From Nostoc sp. FACHB-892 (GTDB taxonomy: Bacteria > Cyanobacteriota > Cyanobacteriia > Cyanobacteriales > Nostocaceae), in NCBI RefSeq assembly GCF_014698795.1, contig NZ_JACJTR010000030.1, forward strand, positions 1-64,000: a stretch of DNA of 64,000 nucleotides, read 5' to 3'. The position numbers and the translations under genes are program-made. The notes below the pieces were generated by a model, which saw nothing but the letters and a program-made list of their open reading frames with translations, was not told the DNA's origin and did no database searches. The number at the start of each line of letters is the position of its first letter. Position 1 is the stretch's first letter. Shown piece after piece: positions 17,264 to 26,581 of this stretch.

Positions 17264-20200
17264 ATGTCTGTAAGACGCAAGTTATTCAAGGCAGTAATAT
17301 TTCATTTAAAAAAACTTAGCAGCCAGCTTTTATCTAAAATAAAAAAGCAAATTATTTGGCTATTAAGAACTATTTTTACCACTAATAGAAGACGTGGTAC
17401 GGCAAATGCTGGGTTTGTTTTGCCAACGGTAGCGATGGTATCTTTAGTTGTTGTACTATTAACAACTGCAATTTTATTTCGCTCTTTTGAACGCTCCAAA
17501 AATGCTAGTAATGTTCGAGTAAATGAAGCTGCACTCAATGCTGCAACCCCAGCAATTGACCGCGCTAGAGCTAAATTAAATAAGCTATTCCAAGATGGAA
17601 GACTACCGCGAGCTACGCCAACAGATGATGCGTTGTATTCTACTTTTAGCAATAATATAAATGAATATACATTTGGCGATGAAACTCAATTGAAACTGGC
17701 TCTAAGTCGAACCGAAACAGATGATACAAAATTTCTAAAAACGGCATGGCAATACCCTGTTGATACTGACAACAACGGCAAATTTGATAGCTACACCCTT
17801 TATGGGATTTACTTCAAAAATCCTCCTATAGCAAGTGGTGCATATACCCGTGCTAGAAATTCCTTAGAGGCAAGAACTCCACCAATGACTGCTGCTGGTG
17901 TTAATGGAGATTGCGGAGATACTTTAGGCACAAGCGCCACCTTGGTAGGTAGCACTGGCTGGTTTAATATTGGCAATAAGTTAAAAAAAGCATTTTTTGT
18001 TTATACTGCCAATGTTCCTATTACTACTGACCCTACAGATATTACTCATTATGAGAAATACAAAGGTAATAAAGGATTCTCTGCCCTAGAGTATCAACAA
18101 GACCGCGTGCAACTTTCGCTGGTTAACAATGCTGTTGTTTATGAAGATGACATAGATCTTAGTCCAGGCCCCATCTTCAGATTGAATGGACGAATTTTTA
18201 CCAATAGTAACTTCATCACTGGTTCACCAACGAATAATATCAAGCTATATCAAGTTAGCAGTAGAGCATCCTGTTACTACGAAGCTGAAAACGCCAAAAT
18301 TATTGTTGGTGGAAATTTGGGTGCTGGTGGAGTAACAGATACAGGAGATGCATCCAAAGTCACCAAAGTGGATTTATTTAGAAAAGGAGAAGCTACAGAT
18401 CCTGTTGAAGTAGATTTTGCAAAATCTACTACTCCAGGGTCAAATGAAGCGAATTTGATAGCTTATAATAGCCTTGCCTACGTGCAGCGTATCAATCGCC
18501 TAGTTAGCGCCCAAATAGCTAACATTACGAATCCTGATCCAACAGAAGTTACAAACGGTATTCAGCAAGAAAAGACTAAGCTTGGCTTAACAACTTATAC
18601 CGCAGCAGAAGAAGCTCGACTCCGCCGACAACATCTAGAGCTTTACTTTAAAAAGCGCACCCGTCGCGTACCTTATAAGGAAGTTCCTTCTGGAAGCAGT
18701 GAATTAATTGCATTAGGTATATACGCTACAACTTCTCCGCTGCAAGGTAGCAACGATACGCTTCGTCCAATAGATGCTTGGATTTATCCCACTGATCCTA
18801 CAGATGGAAAAACTGGTACTAATTACACTAAATTGGCACTAAGCATAAGTAATGGCAAGCTTGTACCTGGCGCAACTGAGCCAACTAAACTACAAAAAAC
18901 TTATGAAGAGAAAGAGCAATCCTTGGGTGACAGGGTTGTAGTTGGTAACAACTTACCTCAACTGTGGTGGGACAGCAGTAAAAATAATTTTGTTGGTCCA
19001 AACCCCCAAGATACCCAAAATATTAGTGGTATTACATGGAATGACGGTGATGGAACTCGCACTCGCCGCTCTCGTGTAGAGATATTAGCTGATTTAGGAT
19101 CTACCGATAGAGACAAAGACTGGGAACTAGCAGCTGCTAAGGTACCAACCAGCGTACAAGACCCTGTTGGTGGGTTAAGAGTAATAACTGGCGCTGGGAT
19201 TTATTTACCTAAAGATTACACTACCACAGGTGCTACTGGTGATAGCAATTTTGCCATAGTTGCTGCGAATCCTGATGGATTAAATATCTGGTCTGACATG
19301 ATGCCAGTGAACCCACCAGCTAGTCCAACACAAATTCAGCCTTATTCGAGCTATGGTTCAAATCCAAATATTACATTTACATCGCCCCAACGTGCTGTTC
19401 TTACTCCATACCTGCGGATGCGGGCTACAGCAGTTTATCACTACAAAGCAGATAGTTACAACGCACTAACTCCCACACCAATAGCTTGTGTCAGTAGCTA
19501 TTACGACCCTACTAACAAAAATACAGCGAGGAACAAAGCTACTCCGATTAATTTAGCTGATGTATCCCCTATTAGCGCTAATGATCGTACAGATTCACGC
19601 ACATCGGCAGCTAACTCGAATAACGGTATAGTTTATGGACCTCCTAATAAGTCTGTGAGTGATTACCAAAATGTACTAAATTACCAAGCCCAATTAAAGT
19701 ATGAAAATGGACGTTGGGTAAATGAACCACTCAAAAATGCTTTAGCAAAATTAGCTACGGATCGTACTATTGCCGAGCAATCTGCTATTAATGCAGAAAT
19801 TTGCGCCCTACAAATTTTAGATGGTACTGTTACTGTTGCCAGTACTCCCCCTGTTCCTCACGGTGCTATTCAGGAAACTGCCTTTTTAGACGCAAGACAG
19901 ATTAAGGCAATTCACAAAGATAATACAATAACTACAACTTTAGAGACCTTCAGGTTTGACGGTGACGCTAATCCTGGGACAGATTACAATCTGGAAAAAA
20001 AATACAGACAACCTTTGGAAATTCGCGCGACTGTATTAAATCTCAACTTGCTTCGCACAACCACGATTGGAGGAACAACTCCAGCCCAAGAATACTTACT
20101 GCCAAATAGTGGCATTATCTATGCCACTCGTAATGATGCGTTGCCAGATTTGAGCTCAACAGCGATAGATTCAGAGGCCAAAAAGCTAGAAAGTCCAGTG

Positions 20201-21805
20201 GATTATAAGCTTGATCCAACTCGCCGTCCCAATGCCATTATGCTTGTCAATGGTGAAGAAATCTGGCGCGAACTTAATTATCGAGATGTAGAGAAAGGGT
20301 TAATTTTGGCTACTAATTTGCCTGTGTACGTTAAAGGCGACTTTAATAAACACACTCAAGAAGAGTTCGGTACCCCATCGGATACTACTGGCAAACTGGC
20401 AGATAATTGGAGCAATTTTTATACTCGTACCAAAGAACAACGCAATCCAAATTTCGCGTGTCGTCCAAATGACCTAAGGCTACTGAACTGTACGACTGGC
20501 GATAAGTGGCGACCTGCATCTGTCTTAGCAGATGCCATTACCCTACTTTCTAATAACTTTAGATTGGGCTTCCGTAATGAGGGAGACTATGACTTGAATA
20601 ATAACTTGGGGATTGTTAATGCCAGTAACCCACGCCCGTCAGGGTACGAATTTAATGCCTATGCTCCAACAGCGACGGCTTCCTATGACAGCGATGGCAA
20701 TCCCAAAGATCTTGATCCAAATACAAGTGGATTTCAGGGTAGTTCCTACTTCAATAACTTTGTGACACCACTTGTACGACAGATACCATCTGGGTATTAT
20801 TTAACCGAAGTTTGCACTGTAGCGCCTTCAGTTACTAATCCAAACCCTTGTAGCAACCCTTTTAACTGGACAATTAAGACAGCTTGTGGGGCTGGAGGTG
20901 GAAATAATGTATGGGACGGTAACATTATTGGTAAAAATGGAGACCCCACCAGTAATAGTCGATTAAAAACAGGATACGTCGGCGATACTCCAGACTCATG
21001 CCTTAATCCCATATACGGAACGAGAATGGCTTTGCAACGTAACACCACAACTGGTCAATTAATTATTCCTGCTAATGTTTTGGCAGTTGATGCAAGTAAT
21101 AATGTACAGGCATTTCCCCTAGGATCAAAAACATCGCTAGCAGGAACAAACCTAAAGACTGCAACACCTCAAACACTCATCCCCTGGTTACAGCCATCTA
21201 TAGTTGGTGGTCAGGAAGTCTTTACACCAGTTTTACAATTAGATACACCCTTTGGCATCTCAGATACAACTAATATTGCACCCGGTAATAACAATAATTG
21301 GTTGCCAGTAGCTAGCGAAACTACTTTCAATTTAATTGCAGCGGCCGGAGATACCCCAGCTCGTCCTATCGAAGATAACGGTGGTTTACACAACTTTGTG
21401 CGCTTCTTAGAAAACTGGAATCCAGACACAGATCCTATTAAAGCCAGGATTAGCGGTTCTTTCATCCAGGTCAAACGGAGTGCCTATGCCACTGCACCAT
21501 TTAGCACATCGTTATCAACTCAATCCGATGATTATAGATATAGAATTACAGGCAACGACAATAGAACTCCTTTCTATCTAGCTCCAACTAGGCAGTGGGG
21601 TTATGATGTAGCGCTACTATCTCAGTCACCTGACTTATTTGCCCAAAAATTAGTGAGCATTCCAGATGATCTGCCAGATGAGTACTTCCGAGAAGTTGGT
21701 CGAGATGATACATGGGTGGCAACTTTGTTATGTGCTAAAAAAACCGATGCTAGCAGTAATTATGCAATTGGTGCAAATCAGCGTCCTGCTAGCTGCCAAT
21801 CATAA
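17264..21805 (+). CDS. hpsA: Hormogonium polysaccharide biosynthesis protein HpsA
   Basis: This is a 1513-residue surface or exported protein. A basic N-terminus (1-48) leads to GFVLPTVAMVSLVVVLLTTA (residues 50-69), which resembles a type III prepilin cleavage site plus hydrophobic helix, but with Pro-Thr in place of Ile-Glu at +4/+5. The rest is a long polar, Asn/Thr/Asp-rich region with paired cysteines and no catalytic motif I recognise. HpsA is the first gene of the locus required for hormogonium polysaccharide and gliding in Nostoc punctiforme; its exact job is unknown. The ATG has a strong ribosome binding site (AGGGGAG). hpsB follows after 24 bp, suggesting one operon. Confidence 0.93.
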   Translation: MSVRRKLFKAVIFHLKKLSSQLLSKIKKQIIWLLRTIFTTNRRRGTANAGFVLPTVAMVSLVVVLLTTAILFRSFERSKNASNVRVNEAALNAATPAIDRARAKLNKLFQDGRLPRATPTDDALYSTFSNNINEYTFGDETQLKLALSRTETDDTKFLKTAWQYPVDTDNNGKFDSYTLYGIYFKNPPIASGAYTRARNSLEARTPPMTAAGVNGDCGDTLGTSATLVGSTGWFNIGNKLKKAFFVYTANVPITTDPTDITHYEKYKGNKGFSALEYQQDRVQLSLVNNAVVYEDDIDLSPGPIFRLNGRIFTNSNFITGSPTNNIKLYQVSSRASCYYEAENAKIIVGGNLGAGGVTDTGDASKVTKVDLFRKGEATDPVEVDFAKSTTPGSNEANLIAYNSLAYVQRINRLVSAQIANITNPDPTEVTNGIQQEKTKLGLTTYTAAEEARLRRQHLELYFKKRTRRVPYKEVPSGSSELIALGIYATTSPLQGSNDTLRPIDAWIYPTDPTDGKTGTNYTKLALSISNGKLVPGATEPTKLQKTYEEKEQSLGDRVVVGNNLPQLWWDSSKNNFVGPNPQDTQNISGITWNDGDGTRTRRSRVEILADLGSTDRDKDWELAAAKVPTSVQDPVGGLRVITGAGIYLPKDYTTTGATGDSNFAIVAANPDGLNIWSDMMPVNPPASPTQIQPYSSYGSNPNITFTSPQRAVLTPYLRMRATAVYHYKADSYNALTPTPIACVSSYYDPTNKNTARNKATPINLADVSPISANDRTDSRTSAANSNNGIVYGPPNKSVSDYQNVLNYQAQLKYENGRWVNEPLKNALAKLATDRTIAEQSAINAEICALQILDGTVTVASTPPVPHGAIQETAFLDARQIKAIHKDNTITTTLETFRFDGDANPGTDYNLEKKYRQPLEIRATVLNLNLLRTTTIGGTTPAQEYLLPNSGIIYATRNDALPDLSSTAIDSEAKKLESPVDYKLDPTRRPNAIMLVNGEEIWRELNYRDVEKGLILATNLPVYVKGDFNKHTQEEFGTPSDTTGKLADNWSNFYTRTKEQRNPNFACRPNDLRLLNCTTGDKWRPASVLADAITLLSNNFRLGFRNEGDYDLNNNLGIVNASNPRPSGYEFNAYAPTATASYDSDGNPKDLDPNTSGFQGSSYFNNFVTPLVRQIPSGYYLTEVCTVAPSVTNPNPCSNPFNWTIKTACGAGGGNNVWDGNIIGKNGDPTSNSRLKTGYVGDTPDSCLNPIYGTRMALQRNTTTGQLIIPANVLAVDASNNVQAFPLGSKTSLAGTNLKTATPQTLIPWLQPSIVGGQEVFTPVLQLDTPFGISDTTNIAPGNNNNWLPVASETTFNLIAAAGDTPARPIEDNGGLHNFVRFLENWNPDTDPIKARISGSFIQVKRSAYATAPFSTSLSTQSDDYRYRITGNDNRTPFYLAPTRQWGYDVALLSQSPDLFAQKLVSIPDDLPDEYFREVGRDDTWVATLLCAKKTDASSNYAIGANQRPASCQS

Positions 21806-21829
21806 AATTTTAGAAGCTGGTGATAAGAA

Positions 21830-22534
21830 ATGATTAAGCGCAAACAACAGCAAAAAAGCCACCTTTATGATGATTCTGGTTTCACTATTATTGAGTCGTT
21901 GGTAGCACTACTCGTAGTTGCTATTTTACTAACAGCGATCGCACCAGTAATAGTCCTGGCAACAGCAACGCGAGTTCAGTCTCGACGGGTGGAACTAGCA
22001 ACTCAAGCGGCAAAAACATTCATTGATGGCATCAGAACTGGAGCTATTACACCGCCAAGTACAGTCATTACACTTGCTGCTGCTACATTAGCTGCGCCCA
22101 GACGCGTTTCAGATGTAGCAGGTACACCACCTGTAACAGGTAGCCCAAGTGACTATTTAATTAATACTACAAATATGCTCGTTCCTACAGATGCAACTAC
22201 TTTATATTGCTTTAAGAACGGTAGCATTTCTAATCCAGACTGTAGTAGCAATACTGGCAATTCATTTTATATCCAGGCTAGTCGAATTGTTGTTCAAAGT
22301 GCTGGGGTGAACGATGGCTATCGTCTGGGAATTAGGGTTTATCGAGCAGATGCTGACTTTCCCTTAATAGCCAGCACTCTTGATACTAAAAACACACAAA
22401 CACCTTTTACTGGTGGATTAGGTAACCGCAAAGCACCATTAATTGAAATGACAACTGACATTGCCAACAGTACGACTTCATTTCAGGCTTTATGCAGGCG
22501 GCTGGGCATTGCGACAAATCAAACTTGCCAATAA
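21830..22534 (+). CDS. hpsB: Pseudopilin HpsB of hormogonium polysaccharide secretion
   Basis: The 234-residue protein has a textbook prepilin leader: a short basic N-terminus, cleavage site at G17/F18, FTIIESLVALLVVAILL with Glu at +5, then a soluble beta-rich domain with cysteine pairs (YCFKNGSISNPDC). It should be processed by PilD prepilin peptidase and assembled as a minor pseudopilin at the inner membrane. It lies between hpsA and hpsC on the same strand. The locus is proposed to form a type IV pilus/type II secretion-like exporter for hormogonium polysaccharide. Confidence 0.92.
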   Translation: MIKRKQQQKSHLYDDSGFTIIESLVALLVVAILLTAIAPVIVLATATRVQSRRVELATQAAKTFIDGIRTGAITPPSTVITLAAATLAAPRRVSDVAGTPPVTGSPSDYLINTTNMLVPTDATTLYCFKNGSISNPDCSSNTGNSFYIQASRIVVQSAGVNDGYRLGIRVYRADADFPLIASTLDTKNTQTPFTGGLGNRKAPLIEMTTDIANSTTSFQALCRRLGIATNQTCQ

Positions 22535-22576
22535 AAAACTGGGCAAATTCACATTAGACATCTGGTAAAAAGTACC

Positions 22577-22602
22577 TAGGCAGAATTCATGAATTCTGCC
22601 TA
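22577..22602. repeat. 26-bp perfect palindrome between hpsB and hpsC
   Basis: The left half TAGGCAGAATTCA is followed immediately by its exact reverse complement TGAATTCTGCCTA, a perfect dyad with no loop. There is no T-run after it, so it is not an ordinary terminator. In RNA it could form a hairpin at the hpsB-hpsC junction; in DNA it could be an operator. It lies in the 158-bp gap, the widest in hpsA-D. Confidence 0.9.
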
Positions 22603-22692
22603 CCAAGGATAAGGATTTCGGGCAACGCATAATTTCTGGAGATGTCCATTATGCGATCACTGTGCATCTATTAGCAAAGAGAATACCGGGGT

Positions 22693-23682
22693 ATGATAAG
22701 GACACTAAAATTTCTGCTCAGTAACCAGTTGAAGCGCTCCAAAGGCATCCAGCAAGTTGATGGTTTTACGCTAATTGAATTGTTGGTAGCCATGATCCTG
22801 GCATTCCTCATCATCACACCGTTACTTGGCTTCATGATCAGTATTCTGAACACAGATCGACAGGAGCAAGCCAAGGCAAATTCTGAGCAAGAAATTCAAG
22901 CTGCGCTGGATTATATTGCCCGTGATTTACAGCAGGCAATCTATATTTATGATGCTACTGGAATTGGTTGTCTAACCGGTACTGCTGATACAATTACTTG
23001 CCCAAATGCAGGTACAACTGGGAATCAACTACCTAACCCAACTGCAACAGATAGAGTTCCTATTCTTGTCTTTTGGAAACGAGAATTAGTTAGTCAAGCA
23101 ATTACAGTTGGTACTCAACAAGATGATACTTTTGTTTACTCATTAGTTGCCTACTATTTAACTAAAGACACTAGTACTACTTGGTCTAATGCTGCTCGTA
23201 TTGCCCGATGGCAAATTAGAGACGGTGTACCAGATTCCAGCAATACACAAACTTGTGGCAAATATCTAATCGGTCATTGTCCTAGTCCAGGTTTTGCTTT
23301 ATTTAAGCTTGATGGAATAGGCACGATAACACAAAAGATGAATAGTTGGACAAAAGCTACAGCAAGTTACACTGCTGATACCACAGTACTTGTTGACTTT
23401 ATTGATCAAACCAAAACTGACGACGTACCAGAAACGCCATCGGCTAACTGCTCTCCTACCAGCGTACCAACCTCTTTCAATACTCGTGATACATATAAAA
23501 TGACTGGTTTTTATGCCTGTGTTGATCGAGTTAACACAACAGCACAAGTGTTTATACGAGGCAACGCACTTGCTCGTATGGAAAACGACTCAAATAGAAT
23601 AAAATACGCTGATAGCAAAAAAACTTATTTTCCGACTGCAAGCATACGAGTACAGGGACGCGGATACTTATTTACCAAGTAA
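22693..23682 (+). CDS. hpsC: Pseudopilin HpsC of hormogonium polysaccharide secretion
   Basis: The 329-residue protein carries a prepilin leader with G24/F25 and FTLIELLVAMILAFLIITPL, Glu at +5. It is followed by LDYIARDLQQAIYIYDATG, the amphipathic helix typical of PulJ/GspJ-like minor pseudopilins, and a long cysteine-containing periplasmic domain. It probably caps or primes a pseudopilus together with HpsB and HpsD. hpsD starts 38 bp downstream. The length is large for a GspJ-type protein but usual for HpsC as I know the family. Confidence 0.92.
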   Translation: MIRTLKFLLSNQLKRSKGIQQVDGFTLIELLVAMILAFLIITPLLGFMISILNTDRQEQAKANSEQEIQAALDYIARDLQQAIYIYDATGIGCLTGTADTITCPNAGTTGNQLPNPTATDRVPILVFWKRELVSQAITVGTQQDDTFVYSLVAYYLTKDTSTTWSNAARIARWQIRDGVPDSSNTQTCGKYLIGHCPSPGFALFKLDGIGTITQKMNSWTKATASYTADTTVLVDFIDQTKTDDVPETPSANCSPTSVPTSFNTRDTYKMTGFYACVDRVNTTAQVFIRGNALARMENDSNRIKYADSKKTYFPTASIRVQGRGYLFTK

Positions 23683-23720
23683 ATGCTGGAATTCAAAGCA
23701 TTAATCAATGGCAGCTAATT

Positions 23721-24413
23721 ATGGGAAAGTTAAGTTTGAGATTATTGCAACTAATCCACAGGAATGCAAAAAGCAAGCAGCCATGTTTAGTTAATAACCT
23801 ACACTACGCCTCTGGATACACCCAACAGGATGCTGGTTTTAGCTTGCTAGAATTAATTGTAGTAATGGTGATGATAGGAATTCTATCTGCGATCGCAGCT
23901 CCTGGTTGGCTTGCCTTTGTGAATCGACAGCGAGTAAATAAGGCGAATGATGCCGTTTTAGCTGCACTGCAAGAAGCACAGCGCGAAGCTAAAAAGACAA
24001 AACTTAGCTACAGTGTCAGCTTTCAGAAAAATAGCACAACTCAAAATGTAGAGGTTGCTATTTATCGTACCGATATTGGGATCAGTAATTGGAAACCTTT
24101 AGGGGCAGATGTGGGAGCCGATTCTGATAAATTTCTGCTAGGTGCGAATCTCACTAGCCAAAACACTGCTGGTTCATCTGTATCTTACACTTTAAGTGCA
24201 TCAACAAAAATTACCTTTGACTATATGGGTATTTTACCCAATGCAAACTTTGGAACAGCTACAGCCCCTTCGACAGAACCACCTGGGTTAAAAATAGTGG
24301 TAGCTGTACCAAGCTCTACAAATTCTACATTGGCTAGTAGCGTAAAACGATGCGTGATTGTGAAAACTCTTTTAGGCTCAATGCTCACAGCAAAAGACGA
24401 TGAATGCAATTAA
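23721..24413 (+). CDS. hpsD: Pseudopilin HpsD of hormogonium polysaccharide secretion
   Basis: This 230-residue GspH-type prepilin has an unusually long leader of 39 residues before the cleavage site G39/F40 (FSLLELIVVMVMIGILSAIA, Glu at +5). The soluble domain ends VKRCVIVKTLLGSMLTAKDD with two cysteines. The leader, mature start (PGWLAFVNRQRVNKAN) and C-terminal VKRCVI block are closely mirrored by HpsH encoded 3.2 kb downstream, so the two are paralogues. A strong hairpin follows this gene, separating hpsA-D from hpsE-H. Confidence 0.9.
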   Translation: MGKLSLRLLQLIHRNAKSKQPCLVNNLHYASGYTQQDAGFSLLELIVVMVMIGILSAIAAPGWLAFVNRQRVNKANDAVLAALQEAQREAKKTKLSYSVSFQKNSTTQNVEVAIYRTDIGISNWKPLGADVGADSDKFLLGANLTSQNTAGSSVSYTLSASTKITFDYMGILPNANFGTATAPSTEPPGLKIVVAVPSSTNSTLASSVKRCVIVKTLLGSMLTAKDDECN

Positions 24414-24463
24414 GTAGCTTAAGTAACAAATTCAATCAAAAAATACGTAATAAGACTGTATAT

Positions 24464-24508
24464 AAAACTGCACGTTAATAGCAAAATTAAAACATCATGT
24501 GCAGTTTT
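24464..24508 (+). terminator. Hairpin between hpsD and hpsE
   Basis: A perfect 10-bp stem, AAAACTGCAC (24464-24473) and GTGCAGTTTT (24499-24508), encloses a 25-base AT-rich loop. The stem ends in TTTTAATG rather than a long U-run, so termination may be weak, or it may protect the 3' end of the hpsA-D message. It lies in the 192-bp hpsD-hpsE gap. Confidence 0.55.
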
Positions 24509-24605
24509 AATGTTTGATAAGTTTATTTAAGAGCTACTGATAAATTAGCCATTGGTTCAACATATAAAATAAAAAGACTCTTAATCAAAATGTAACTTTA
24601 GTCAA

Positions 24606-25565
24606 ATGAGTGAAAACCTTGACTTTACTGTAGCTATCCCAACTTACAACGGTGAAAGTCGTTTGCCTGAACTACTGGAGCGCCTACAAAACCAACTTTA
24701 CACCGAAAATTTATCTTGGGAAATTATAGTTGTAGACAATAACAGCACTGATAACACAGCTAAAGTTATTCAAACCTACCAAAAAAATTGGCAGTGTCCT
24801 TACCCTTTAAAATATTGCTTTGAAGGGCAACAGGGAGCAGCTTATGCCCGAAAAAAGGCAGTTGCAGAAGCTAAAGGTAAATTCATCGGTTTTCTAGATG
24901 ATGACAACTACCCAGTATCTAATTGGGTATCCGCAGCTTATACCTTTGGTGAAAAGTATGCCAAAGCAGGAGCTTATGGTAGCCAAATTCACCCTGACTG
25001 GGAAGTAGAACCACCAGAAAACTTTCAGCGAATTGCTCCATTCTTGGCAATTACAGAGCGGGGTAATTTGCCATTATTATATGAAGCAGCCAAAAAATTG
25101 CTACCACCCTCAGCCGGACTTGTTGTCCGTAGACAAGCTTGGTTAGAAAGCGTACCAGAAAAGTCTATTTTAACTGGTAGAGTTAAAGGCAATATGCTTA
25201 CCAGTGAAGACTTAGAAATGTTGGCTTACATCCAAAGAGCAGGATGGGAAATTTGGTATAACCCCGAAATGGAAATTTTTCATAAAATACCAAATTCTCG
25301 GTTACAAAAAGATTATTTAATTCCGTTTTTCAGAGGCATTGGACTTAGCCGTTATGTAACTAGAATGATTAACATAAAACAGGTATATAGACCATTTGCT
25401 CTTTTATCTTATATGGTCAATGACATACGTAAAATAGTTTTACACCTACTCAAATATCGAACTAAGCTAAAAGATGATTTGGTAGCTGCTTGCGAAATGG
25501 AACTGTTTTTAAGTAGTTTAATTAGTCCTTTTTATCTTTGGAAAAATGGATACTTTAAAAAATAA
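24606..25565 (+). CDS. hpsE: GT2 glycosyltransferase HpsE
   Basis: The 319-residue protein has a GT-A fold: FTVAIPTYNGESRLPELLER nucleotide-binding start, IIVVDNNSTDNT, the FIGFLDDDNYP DxD-type motif near residue 100, and the acceptor-side block LTSEDLEMLAYIQRAGWEIW. It should add a sugar from a nucleotide-sugar donor at the cytoplasmic face during hormogonium polysaccharide synthesis. The next gene, hpsF, starts 21 bp later and encodes a clear paralogue. Confidence 0.92.
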   Translation: MSENLDFTVAIPTYNGESRLPELLERLQNQLYTENLSWEIIVVDNNSTDNTAKVIQTYQKNWQCPYPLKYCFEGQQGAAYARKKAVAEAKGKFIGFLDDDNYPVSNWVSAAYTFGEKYAKAGAYGSQIHPDWEVEPPENFQRIAPFLAITERGNLPLLYEAAKKLLPPSAGLVVRRQAWLESVPEKSILTGRVKGNMLTSEDLEMLAYIQRAGWEIWYNPEMEIFHKIPNSRLQKDYLIPFFRGIGLSRYVTRMINIKQVYRPFALLSYMVNDIRKIVLHLLKYRTKLKDDLVAACEMELFLSSLISPFYLWKNGYFKK

Positions 25566-25586
25566 ATTATCAAAAAGTTAGTTATT

Positions 25587-26579
25587 ATGACCGAATTAGC
25601 AGTTGAAAGTTTAGATATTAGCGTAGCCATTCCTGCATATAACGGAGCAACCCGTTTACCAAAACTTTTAGATAAGCTATTGACCCAGACAGGTGTAGAA
25701 AAATTTAGCTGGGAAATTATTATTGTAGATAATAATAGTTCTGATAATACATTGGAAATAATTCAGAATTACCAAAAAATATATGATGGAAAGTGTCATT
25801 TAAGATATTTTTTAGAAACGGAACAGGGAGCCGCTTTTGCACGGTTGCGGGCAGTACGTGAAGCCAAAGGTGAGCTAATAGCATTTTTAGATGATGATAA
25901 CTTACCTGCTCCTGATTGGTTAGCCGAAGCATATACATTTGGATTGGAGCATTCTCAAGCAGGTGCTTGGAGTGGACAGATTCATGGTGATTTTGAAGTA
26001 AAACCGCCAGAAAAGTTTGAAAGAATTCAAGCTTTTTTAGCTATCAGAGAACATGGGCCGAATCCACATTTATTTGATGCAGAGAATTTAAGACTTCCTC
26101 CTGGTGCGGCGCTTGTTGTCAGAAAAAAAGTATGGCGCGAAAATGTACCACAACGACCTACTTTAAGCGGGAAGTTACCTGGTATTTTGGTGCAGGGTGA
26201 TGACTATGAACCATTACTTTACATACATTATGGAGGTTGGCAAATTTGGTATAACCCTACCATGCACACTTATCATCAAATACCACATTGGCGGCTTGAA
26301 AGAGATTACTTACTAACTCTGGCACGGGGCTGTGGTTTGTGTATTTTCCAGTTACGCTTGATAAATACTAAAAATTGGCAAAAACCAATAGTCTTTATAA
26401 AAACTATTTTAGGTAATTTACGGCGAGTATTACAGCACCTTATTCAGTATAGAGGGGAATTGAAAAGTAATCTAATCGCACTTTTTGAGATGGAGTTTTA
26501 TTTGGCTAGTATGATGAGTCCTATTTACTACTTAAAATGTAATTTACGTAGAGTACTAAAAAATAAAATGGCTCTATAA
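25587..26579 (+). CDS. hpsF: GT2 glycosyltransferase HpsF
   Basis: This 330-residue family-2 glycosyltransferase has ISVAIPAYNGATRLPKLLDK, IIIVDNNSSDNT, IAFLDDDNLPAPDW and VQGDDYEPLLYIHYGGWQIW in the same order and spacing as HpsE. The shared layout, including the DYLLTLARGCGL / DYLIPFFRGIGL block, shows a tandem duplication followed by divergence of the donor or acceptor sites. hpsG begins only 2 bp after its stop. Confidence 0.92.
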   Translation: MTELAVESLDISVAIPAYNGATRLPKLLDKLLTQTGVEKFSWEIIIVDNNSSDNTLEIIQNYQKIYDGKCHLRYFLETEQGAAFARLRAVREAKGELIAFLDDDNLPAPDWLAEAYTFGLEHSQAGAWSGQIHGDFEVKPPEKFERIQAFLAIREHGPNPHLFDAENLRLPPGAALVVRKKVWRENVPQRPTLSGKLPGILVQGDDYEPLLYIHYGGWQIWYNPTMHTYHQIPHWRLERDYLLTLARGCGLCIFQLRLINTKNWQKPIVFIKTILGNLRRVLQHLIQYRGELKSNLIALFEMEFYLASMMSPIYYLKCNLRRVLKNKMAL

Positions 26580-26581
26580 AT

